Shown here: positions 55,783-64,000 of the stretch, piece by piece
How the letters are laid out: each line of letters begins with the position of its first letter
Numbering within the stretch: position 1 is the first letter of the stretch
Assembly (NCBI GenBank): GCA_037447655.1
Contig: JBBHKE010003462.1
Location: 62,001-126,000, forward strand
DNA from: Zygnema cylindricum
Taxonomy: Eukaryota; Streptophyta; Zygnematophyceae; Zygnematales; Zygnemataceae
Reading direction: 5' to 3'
Length of the DNA stretch: 64,000 nucleotides
Translations under genes and position numbers: made by a program
The notes under the pieces: model-generated
What the model was told of the DNA's origin: nothing
Seen by the model: only the letters and a program-made list of their open reading frames with translations
Database searches by the model: none

Positions 55783-57174
55783 CTAGTATGACTGAGGCTC
55801 ATCAGGGTGAGATAGCTTAGTTACTTTATGTATCATTTTGTTGTTCATTCCCCCTCCCTCAAACTCCGAAGCTGGGATGGAGGGAAGCCTTGGATTTCTA
55901 CTTACTGTCTCATCAGCTCCCCTATCCTTGGAAGCCGGTTCCGGTTCCCCCTCTTCTGTCTCCTCGTAGTCCATAGAAATATGAGAGGTTTTCGGTGGAT
56001 CTCCTGTATCTGGGATCTCCCCTGAAACTGCAATCCTTGTTTCACTCATGTCCCTTTCGCAAAACATGGAGTCCTCCTCACCTTTGGACTCAAATCTGAT
56101 TCTTATCTTCTTGCTATATTTAAAAGGGTCAAATGACTTCCCTTCATCCATGACAATTAGGTGCTTGACCAAAATAACATCTCTCTTTGCTAAGTCATAG
56201 ACTCCATACCCCTTGACATCCTTATCATATCCTACAAAGTATTCAAGTTTTCCCTTAGCATATAGTTTCCAGTTTTTCCTATCCGTGTCAAGACTGTAAA
56301 CTTGGCTACCGAATACTTTAAGGTGAGAGATATCTAGTTTCCTTCCAACCCATCTCTCATAAGGTGTCATTCCCTTTATAGGTGAGGTAAGGACTCTATT
56401 TTTAATGTAGTTGGCACAGTTCATGGCTTGTGCCCAAAATCTCTTTCCTATTTTCTTGTAGGCCAACATATTGCATGCACTATCTCCTAGTGTTTGGTTC
56501 AACCTCTCAGCTACCCCATTTTGTTCCGAGTTATAGGGTACAGTTTTTTGGTGCTGAACTCCCTCATCTCTCAAGCATTCCTCAAACAGGTGAGAGGTAT
56601 ATTTTCCCCAATTATCACTCATGATTCTCTTAATGGGGGTTCCATGCAACTTCTCACACCAAGCTTTATATTCTTTGAAGTAAGTTGGTATTTCAGACTT
56701 GGTTTTTAGGATGTAGACTCTAGAATATCTAGACCAGTCATCTGTAATTGTCAACATATACCTCTTCCCTCCAACTGAGGGTACCTTTGCCGGTCCCCAG
56801 ATATCTGTGTGGATCAAATCTAGTATCTTTTCTCCCTTATATGTGGCGACTTTAGGGAAAGGAAGTCTGTGAGCTTTACCTTGGGCATAGCCACTCCAAT
56901 CATTCACCATTTCATTATCACCGAACTGAATGCCTTCTACTACACCAAGTTTTTTCATTTCCCTCAGCCTATCAAAATGCACATGCCCCAATGGCTTATG
57001 CCAAATCATCAATTTTGGTACACCAACATAGTAAGCATTCTTTTTTTCATTACTGAAGTTAAGCCTAAACATTCTTTGGCTTCCCTTATCTGTAGTGAAG
57101 TAAACTTCATCCCTATACTTACTTGTAAAGACTCCCTTTCTAGTGAAGGTATCAAACTCTTTGTCATCTAACAC
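55783..57174 (-). pseudogene. Copia-B1 second integrase, 463-codon open frame
   Basis: The longest open pol frame of the B family here. It starts within the protease tail (LDDKEFDTFTRKGVF). The zinc region keeps both His (WHKPLGHVH), but the usual CSGC is WSGY, so both zinc Cys are lost. The catalytic triad is kept: first Asp in LIHTDIWGP, second Asp in MSDNWGKY, Glu in NSEQNGVAERLN. The C-terminal linker is acidic and proline-rich. An open frame with a broken zinc site suggests decay by substitution first. Confidence 0.85.
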
Positions 57175-57555
57175 AGATGTAGAGACAAGAACTTTACTTA
57201 GCTAAGGAATATAGAGCACATCTGAGAAAGTTAGTATAGAAGTCTTACCCTCTACTAAGACTTTCAGATCTACTAATCCCACTAGATCTGTAGTAACCAC
57301 TCTCCCATCCCCATACTCTATTTCTACAGTAGGGATTTTCCTTAGCTTAGTGAAGAGGTCCTTGTCACGACACATATGCATGGATGCACCTGAGTCGATG
57401 ATCCATCCTTCCTGTGGAGCTTCCTGAATTGCTTGAAGGGCACGCTTTTATGTGCGAGGGATCTCCTTCTCCTCCAGACTCTCGTCAAGAAGAAGCTCCC
57501 CATCCTCCTCAGAGGACTCGTCCTCGGTGTCTCCTATCACCTTTGTGACCAAAGT
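57175..57555 (-). pseudogene. Copia-B1 second protease and Gag tail; internal junction
   Basis: Protease WIIDSGASMHMC near 57410-57380 and an acidic Gag tail (EDESSEEDGE). At 57545-57560 the sequence passes without LTR from this Gag tail (VTKV) to the RNase H start of the first pol (VVGNLIYF). The fusion lies within ATCTACTTTGGTCACAAAGG, with short shared bases. Confidence 0.8.
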
Positions 57556-60386
57556 AGATCAAGTTTCCTACGACCTTCTGTAAGGAATACTCTTCATAAA
57601 CTCTCTCTCCTTTGGACTCATCTAATCATCTAAGATTACCACTCCTCTTACTACACTACCATCATTTCCTTTCTTCAAGTCCATGGGAGTGGTACAACTG
57701 TTTGCTTTCTCCATCTGGAATTTCTCAAGCATATTTCCTATTGCTTCTTCCTGAGTGAGTCTAATGATCTTTTTCCCCCTATCTCTTTCCATTCGGATTC
57801 CCAAAATATATCTTGCCTCCCCTTAATCTTTCATGTCAAATATACTTCTAAAATCTTTCTTTAACTTATTGACCTTTTCCAAAGACTTACTTAACACCAA
57901 CAGATCATCCACATAAATTGCAATAAAAATCACACCATCCTCATCTTCAAATTTATAAATAGAATGGTCAGAGCTGATCCGAATATATCCCAGACCAGTA
58001 AGAAACTCATCTAGTTTCTTATTCCACTGTCAAGGAGCATGCTTAAATCCATATAATGACTTTATGAGACTAGAGACTTTGCTCTCTTCCCCATTCTCCA
58101 CAAACCCTTGCGGTTGCCGCATGAAGATTTCTTCCTCTAACTCACCATTGAGGAAGGCGGTCTTAATGTCCATCTGATGTATTTCCATGTGTTCCGCTGT
58201 TGCCAGACTAAGGAGAATCCTTACTGATGGGAACCGAACAATTAGAGCAAACGTCTCCTCATAAACAATCCCCTCTTTTTGGGTGAACCCCTTTGCAACC
58301 AAACGAGCCTTATATGTTTCAATGGTATTATCTGGGTTCAGTTTTAGTTTAAATACCCATTTACAGCCAATAAGTTTTCTGTTTGGAGGACAATCTGCTT
58401 GCTCCGAAGTATTTGCTTCCATGATGGAAGCCATATCATCATTTATGGCTCTAATCCCTCTGTCCTTTTTTGGGCATTTCACTACCTCTAAGTATGACTG
58501 AGGCTCGTCTGGATGAGATAGCTTAGTTACCTTACAAACAGCTTGTTTCTCCTGTATCCTTTTGATGCTCCCTCTTCCTCCCTCAAACTCTGAGGCTGAA
58601 ATAGAGGGAAGTCTTGGTTTTCTCCTTACTGTCTCGTCGTCTCTCCTATCTATGGAAGTCGGGTCCGGTTCCTCCACTTCAGTCTCCTCGAAGTCCATAA
58701 GAATATGTGAGGTATCCGGTAACTCTCATGTTTTTTGGATCTCCCCTGAATCTGCAATCACTGTCTCACTCATGTCTTTTTCGGGAAAAACACAGTTCTC
58801 CTCACTTTTGGACTCAAACCTGATTCTTATCTTTTTGGTATATTTGAAGGGGTCAATTGACTTTCCTTCATCCATGACAACTAGGTGTTTGACCAAAATG
58901 ATATCTTGCTTTGCTAAGTCATAAACTCTATATCCCTTGACATCCTCATCATATCCTAAAAAATATATGGGTTTTCCCTAAGCATCAAGTTTCCAGTTTT
59001 TCTTATCCGTATCTAGACTGTAAACTTGGCTACCAAATACTTTAAGGTGACAAATATCTGGTTTCTTTCCAACCCCTCTCTCATAAGGTGTCATACCTTT
59101 GATTGCAGGGGTGCAGTCAAATTGTCAGTTTGCCTTCTTGGGCAGCAGTGGTTGTGGCTTAAAGTGGGTTAGTTAAATACTATCTAGAGGCTTCCTGTAT
59201 TCTGTGGTCTAATGGAGGACACAGAATTGCACATACTGTTTACACTATCTCCTAGTGTTCGGTTTAACCTCTCAGCTACTCCATTTTGCTCTGAATTATG
59301 TGGTACAGTTTTATGGTGCTGAACTCCCTCATCTCTCAAGTATTCATCAAATTGGTTAGAGGTATATTCTCCCCCATTATCACTCTTTATTCTTTTAATG
59401 GGGGTTCCATGCAACTTCTCACTCCAAGCTTTATATTCTTTGAACTAAGTTGATGTTTTAGACTTTGTTTTTAGGAAGTAGACTCTAAAGTACCTAGACC
59501 AGTCATCGGTTATTGGTAACATAAACCTCTTTCCTCCAATCGAAGGTATTTTTGCAGGTCCCTAGATATCTGTGTGGACCAGATCTAGTACTTTCTCACC
59601 TCTATATGTGGCGGCTTTGGGAAAGGGAAGTCTGTGAGCCTTACCTTGAGCATAGCCATGACAATCATCCATCATTTCATTTTCCCCAAACTGAATGCCT
59701 TCTACTACCCCAAGCTTTTTCATTTCCCTCAACCTATCAAAATGCACATGCCCCAATCGATTATGCCATATCATCAACTTAGGAACACCAACATAATAAG
59801 CATTATTCTTTTCATTACTCAGGTTAAGCCTAAACATTGGTTCCCTACCCTTATGTGCCGTGAAGTAGACTTCATCCCCATACCTGGCTGTAAAGACTCC
59901 CTTTCTAGTGAAGGTATCAAACTCTTTGTCATCTAACATAGACGTAGAGACAAGATTTTTACTCAGATGAGGAATGTAGAGTACATCTGAGAAGGTGAGT
60001 AAAGAAGTTTTTCCCTCCACTAAGACTTTCAGATCTACCGACCCCACTAGATCTGTTTTAACCACTCTTCCATCCCCATACTCTATCCCTACAGTAGGGA
60101 TTTTACTAAGCTTAGTAAAGAGGTGCTTATCACTACAAATATACATGGATGCACCTGAGTCGATAATCCATCCTTCATGTGGAGCTTCCCTAATTGCTCG
60201 GAGAGCACACTTGTGTCTCCGAGATATCTCATTTTTCTCCAGACTCTCGTGAAGAAGAAGCTCCCTATCCTCCTCCTCAGAGGACTCCTCCTTGGTCTCT
60301 TCTCTCACTTTTGTGACCACAAGTGCCTTTGTCTTCCCTCTAGAAGAACCCCCTCCACGCTTCTCTTGGAGCCTCGGCTCCCACAA
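57556..60386 (-). pseudogene. Copia-B1 first protease, integrase and RT
   Basis: Protease and integrase zinc region: frame 60386-59562 with WIIDSGASMYIC, WHNRLGHVH, and CHGYAQGK where the second Cys is Tyr; it ends at a TAG where relatives have Trp (TDIWGP). The core is decayed, with SDNGGEYTS and SEQNGVAERLNR in 59414-59184. A 128-bp LTR piece interrupts (59104-59231). RT frame 58698-58030 shows SEQADCPPNRKLIGCKWVF, MEIHQMDIKTAFLNGELEEE and LYGFKHAP. YVDD is near 57900-57920. It ends mid-RNase H at the 57556 junction. Confidence 0.87.
59104..59231 (+). mobile_element. terminal 128 bp of a Copia-B LTR within integrase
   Basis: Matches only the last part of an LTR-B (GGGGTGCAGTCA... to AGAATTGCA) in plus orientation. 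It replaces about 100 bp of integrase sequence that relatives have. There is no LTR start and no target duplication, so it arrived by recombination or repair filling, not by normal insertion. Confidence 0.75.
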
Positions 60387-61308
60387 CTTGACACAATCCG
60401 CTATGAAGTGTCCCGGCTTTTTGCAAATGTGACAAAGACCCTTTGGTGGCCTCGCTCTTCCAGACTGATCTCTCTCTCTCTTTTGAATGGTTTCTTCGGA
60501 TCCTTCCCCGATCGATTTCCTCCTGTAGCTAGAGCTTAGATGCTCTCCCCCCCCCTCCTAATCTCAATTGTGTTCTCCTGCACAAGTATCATCCTCACCA
60601 CTGTGTTCCACTTCCATGAACTGTTAGTCATTTCTAGTACTCGGTACGGTATGTTTTTATACTCGTCAGATAACTTCATGATGAGAGTGTTAACTTTCAT
60701 CTTCATTGTACCTTTCAACCCAGCACTCCCTATCTCCATATAGAAACAAGATAGATCATTACAATAGTGTAACATCTTTCCCCCTTTGTAAGTGTAATTC
60801 CCTAACTTTTGTTCATCCAACTGGAGCTTATGAATAGTACCAGCTCGATAGATTTCCACCAAACTCACACACAACTCCTCGGCCTTGTAAATGTGAAGGT
60901 GAGAGGTGGCCAAAGCTTCAGTGAGGTGCCTTAGAATGAAGTTTTTGGCAGCCATGTTTACATCTTCCCACATTTGAGTGTCGTTCTCCGTGGTCTTCAC
61001 GGCCCCGCTCCAGGTGCCGTGGCAATAGGAGTGAGGGGTGTCTCCTTCCCTTTCCCCTTTTCGGTTACACTGCTGTCCCCATCATCTACCTCCTTCGCTG
61101 AAGTAGTCGCTGCTGTAGAAAACCTTCCTCCTCCAAATCCTGGTGGAGTTCCCGAGGGTGGACGTTTCACTTGTCCACTAACGATACCCCAGTATCGTTT
61201 TTCACACAAAGCCTCCATCATCATGGCTTCCCAATAGATGAACCTAGATCCATTGAAGATGGGCACTTTAGAGGGTTGGCCCATAACCTGCAATTCTGTG
61301 TCCTCCAT
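60387..61308 (-). pseudogene. Copia-B1 Gag
   Basis: ATG at 61308 inside the LTR: MEDTELQVMGQPSKVPIFNG, then FIYWEAMMMEALCEKRYWGIVSGQVKRPP and a Gly/Pro stretch. The frame shifts near 61000 and continues as NDTQMWEDVNMAAKNFILRHLTE, GGKMLHYCNDLSCFYMEIGSAG and IEIRRGGES to 60536, where a C-run causes another shift. The knuckle CHICKKPGHFIADC (about 60430-60390) is intact in the next frame. Confidence 0.9.
61278..61288 (-). promoter_or_regulatory. Copia-B1 primer-binding site (half tRNA-iMet)
   Basis: GGTTGGCCCATAACC context; the minus strand reads GGTTATGGGCC immediately after the LTR, identical to the Copia-A site although the two LTRs are unrelated. Confidence 0.85.
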
Positions 61309-62261
61309 TGGACTACAGAATTCAGGAAGCCCCTAGATAGTTTTTAACTAACCCACTGCAAGCCACAACCATTGCTGCCCAAGAGAGCAAACTGACAGTG
61401 TGACTGCTCCCTTGTGCAGCCTGGACTCCCCTGAGTCCGTAGCAAAAAGAATTATTGAAAACGGCTAACCAACCAATTAGTTATGAAGTGGCAAAGATGC
61501 CAAGTTTACACAAAACCCCCTAAGGGAAAGAGATCACTACCTACCAAATTATCTAAGTTCTAAACCCCTCTCACAACCCCTTTTACTGACGTACGAACCA
61601 ATCAAAAGATTGTAGGGTACAGAAAGGTACTACAACCGATGTACTTTCTGTACGACCTGTGTATAGCAAGGCTATTGAGTGGGCGCGAGTCCCGCGACCG
61701 AATGTTATCTCTCCACGTGTTGCCAGGTCACGCCACGTCCACAAACCACCAAAGTGACCATTCCGCGATTTCGGCAGCGACATGTGTCGTCGGATTACAA
61801 ACCGACATTCTATATTAGTAGTTGAAACAAATATCGGATTTATTTGTTTCGTGCGAGATAATGTTTCGCAATATATATTACTTAGTTCTATGTTGTTTCA
61901 TTCGTCATTACGTTAATCGGATTCAGGGTCAAAAACACAGTTTAAACAAATATAACACCCTATATATTACAACGAACTTATACGACAGACCAATTAGAGT
62001 TGACAGCTACGCCTCGCTCTGCTGGTCGGGGGTTCGAGTTTTTCCGGACTCAACCTTTTGTTGAGAGTAACATAAGTCACTCTTTAGTCCTGCCTGCTGA
62101 ATTATGGCCATGGCTCAACCACCCTCTCTATCCCTCGGTGACTACAACAAGTATGGTGGGTGGAGAGAGGAGGTGGAGGCAGGCTGTCCGCCTTTTTCTA
62201 TTTCTCTTGTACTGATCTATTTAGACTTAGAAAATACCATATAAATCTAATATTTTTAACA
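61289..62261 (-). mobile_element. Copia-B1 5' LTR
   Basis: 973 bp, TGTTAAAAATATTAG at 62261 to AGAATTGCA at 61289. It provides the empty-site sequence for the Copia-A2 insertion. Confidence 0.92.
61975..62058 (+). other. tRNA-like Pol III-type cassette (LTR-B1, 5')
   Basis: Antisense to the LTR. B box GGTTCGAGTTT (62031-62041), TTTT after CTCAACC at about 62055-62058. The partner copy in the 3' LTR is better preserved. Confidence 0.5.
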
Positions 62262-62760
62262 GTTGGCAATGTTTCATTTCGTCACTGGTGTTGTACTGCG
62301 AGGTTTGTACTGAGACGGTTGGCAACATCAAATTATGCCAGTCGTATGCGCTCTGTACTGCGGACGCAATTGTGCCAACGGTACAATGGTTCGTACTGCG
62401 GACGCACGCCAACTTCAAATTGTGCTAACCGTACGCGGTCCGTTCCGCGGACGCACGACAACGTCAAATTATGCCAACCGTATGCGGTCCGTAGTGCGGA
62501 CGCACGACAACGTCAAATTATGCCAACCTACGCGGTCCATACTGCGGACGCACGACAACGTTATATTGTGCCAACGGTACGACCGTTCGTATTGCTGACG
62601 CACGGCAACGTCAAATTGTGTCAACCGTACCCTGTTTGTACCGAGGACGGTTGGCAATGTTACATTACGCCATCCGTACGGCGGTCTGCACAGCGACGGG
62701 CGGCAACGTTACATTGTGCCCAGCGGTACTGCAGTCCGTACGTACTGCGGACGGATAGAA
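62262..62760. repeat. 49-bp satellite array
   Basis: About nine units of 48-49 bp (clear starts at 62373, 62422, 62471, 62520, 62568). Each has GTGCCAACCGTACGCGGTCC and an inverted GTCCG...CGGAC pair. Open frames across it are accidental. Confidence 0.85.
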
Positions 62761-63098
62761 AAAAAATAAGACAGACACATCGCCTATATTAGGGTTTCCA
62801 GAAAGGCGAACAAAGTTCTCTTATTTATATATTGATGACTGAAAATAAAAACGATGACAAAATATTAAAATTCCGATCACGGTGTGGGTCGAACCCACAA
62901 TCTTGTGCTCAGCGGTACTGCAGTCCGTACTGCGGACGGACAGAAAAAAGCTAAGACAGACACATCGCCTATATTAGGGTTTCCAGAAAGGCGAACAAAG
63001 TTCTCTTATTTATATACCGATGACAGAAAATAAAAACGATGACAAAATATTAAAATGTCGATCACGGTGGGGGTCGAACTCACAATCTTTGGTTTCGA
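62721..63098. repeat. 189-bp tandem duplication including a tRNA half
   Basis: 62721-62909 and 62910-63098 are near-identical (CAGCGGTACTGCAG..., GACAGACACATCGCC..., AAAACGATGACAAAATATT...). The unit runs from the satellite edge to inside the tRNA. Confidence 0.85.
62874..62904 (-). pseudogene. 3' half of tRNA-Arg
   Basis: 31 bp equal to the T arm and acceptor 3' side of the tRNA at 63059-63131, ending at the base of the anticodon arm. Product of the tandem duplication. It keeps a B box but no A box. Confidence 0.8.
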
Positions 63099-63131
63099 AG
63101 ACCAACGCCTTATCCATTAGGCCACACGACC
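63059..63131 (-). tRNA. tRNA-Arg (anticodon UCG)
   Basis: 73 nt that fold into a full cloverleaf. Acceptor GGTCGTG/CGTGATC (three G-U pairs), D arm GCCT/AGGC, anticodon arm TTGGT-CTTCGAA-ACCAA with anticodon TCG, a 5-nt variable loop, T arm GTGAG/CCCAC with TTCGACC loop and one A-C mismatch. TTTT at 63052-63055, four bases past the end, can stop Pol III. No intron. The weak pairs leave some doubt whether it is still functional. It decodes CGA. Confidence 0.85.
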
Positions 63132-64000
63132 AGATGTTATCAAAAATGTGGTTTATTGACAAATAAAAATATATCTGTTTTCATCACTTCAATTCATATA
63201 TGAAACAGATTAATAGGGTCATTGCCATTATTGATAGGGTCCAATAGTCTCCATACATTATTTTTTTGGACCCAATAATTTTTTTTTGTTTTCTAGCGCC
63301 GCTAAACGAACGTTTTTCGCGACGTTCTGCATTGAACTCCATTTCTTTTCTTGGATCATGCGGCAGCCCTAGGGCTTGACCGTGACACACGGAAATGGAC
63401 CAATGAATTCGAGGCCGTCTCACGTAAAATGATGCCGCGTGTCGACGAGAAACAGGTATTGTACTTGAAATCGTATCTTAACTCGAAACGGCGGCGAACG
63501 TTCGCACGAAAATCGTCTGCGCGACTGAAATGATTGCCAAAATATTTGGCGTCTTGTGTCCGTCATGTCGCGCTGGTATGTACGGATATTCCTCGGATCC
63601 AAGTAACACGAAGGGCTCGAAAACAAAAAACTGAAAACTGATACTTGGATAAAAGAAAACGTCGCCAACATGGAAAGCCCCCCTTACATTATGGATGATT
63701 TGCCGTCGTTTTGAGGGCAAATCGTTTAGTTCGTGCTGTTTCCCAGGTAAATTTGCGTACGATTTACCCCAAAAGTGTACGATTCGGCATAGTACAGTAC
63801 TGTACGATTTCCCTCAATTAGGGCAAACTCATTCAATGCCATTACCCTAATAGTCACGACTCCGTCGACACCAAAAAAATTAAAAACATTTCAAACGGTT
63901 AAGTTTCTGCCCGGAGTAGCGGGCAGATTATAAACTATTGGAAAAGGTGAAACATTTGTTATTTTTTCCATTCGTGAGATCAGTTATTTTATTTGCCCCG
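63132..64000. other. no supported gene
   Basis: Mixed-composition DNA after the tRNA. A 60-codon plus-strand frame (63351-63533) lacks an ATG, and minus-strand frames of 79-83 codons show no motif. I see repeated TGTACGATT words near 63760-63810 and nothing firm. Confidence 0.4.

Larger units (their letters stand above)
47096..62261 (-). mobile_element. composite Copia-B element (B1) with two pol regions
   Basis: Minus strand: 5' LTR 61289-62261, gag, first protease-integrase-RT to 57556, then a second protease-integrase-RT-RNase H (57545-54210), 3' LTR 54198-53870 plus 47776-47096. The 3' LTR is split by a complete Copia-A element. Satellite flanks both ends. Outer flanks GGGGG and GTTGG do not make a clear target duplication. 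Confidence 0.88.

Noticed and set aside
62160-62792. 210-codon frame with repeated NCANRTRSVPRT-like units
   Set aside because: Runs through the 49-bp satellite. The unit is not a multiple of three, and both strands are open.
63351-63533. 60-codon plus-strand frame with charged sequence
   Set aside because: Begins only at TTG, with no recognisable domain and no supporting neighbour.
1-64000. CRISPR arrays, operons, ribosome-binding sites, attachment sites
   Set aside because: No regularly spaced repeats of the CRISPR kind. The window is clearly eukaryotic, so bacterial signals were not called.

Overview
This is a eukaryotic, repeat-dominated window with no intact host protein gene that I can support. 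The best guess is a member of the green-plant lineage (land plant or charophyte alga). The reasons are Copia and chromodomain Gypsy LTR retrotransposons, a Gypsy primer-binding site very close to the usual plant initiator-Met one, G-box-like CACGTG motifs in the LTRs and a Tourist-like MITE. Species cannot be assigned from the sequence. A 10-base N run at 22704-22713 shows it is a scaffold.

Layout. Positions 1-22703 are a mosaic of at least five Copia lineages, here called A (906-bp LTR), B (about 1.0 kb), C (about 1.05 kb), D (about 1.3 kb, gag-only interior) and F (internal part only). They are nested, truncated and fused to one another. 22704-24732 is an assembly gap followed by low-complexity DNA. 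24733-26681 is a truncated Copia-A pol. 26682-28296 is unassigned. 28297-29930 reads pol end, Copia-C LTR, gag. 29929-37089 holds two copies of an AT-rich unknown repeat (Z) around polypyrimidine DNA and a 659-bp MITE. 37090-46451 is a minus-strand chromodomain Gypsy element carrying two solo Copia LTRs and an extra degraded reading frame after pol. 46456-47010 is a third Z fragment. 47096-62261 is a composite Copia-B element with two successive pol regions, and a nearly complete Copia-A element (47777-53864) sits inside its 3' LTR. 62262-62760 is the satellite into which Copia-B landed. 62721-63131 is a tandem duplication ending in a tRNA-Arg(UCG) gene.

How the parts work together. Every coding region is retroelement gag-pol. 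All are damaged by stops or frameshifts, so the window is a graveyard of elements that once supplied Gag, protease, integrase and RT-RNase H. In the Copia elements gag starts inside the 5' LTR and reads through a primer-binding site matching the anticodon region of initiator tRNA-Met, the half-tRNA priming known from Drosophila copia. The most striking feature is that LTRs of B, C and D all carry, antisense to the element, a tRNA-like cassette: a B box, in the best copy a perfect A box, and a T4-T6 run at tRNA-gene spacing. Thirteen copies are listed, with paired changes in the T-arm stem. A second conserved feature is a pair of hairpins just upstream of gag whose stems covary between families.
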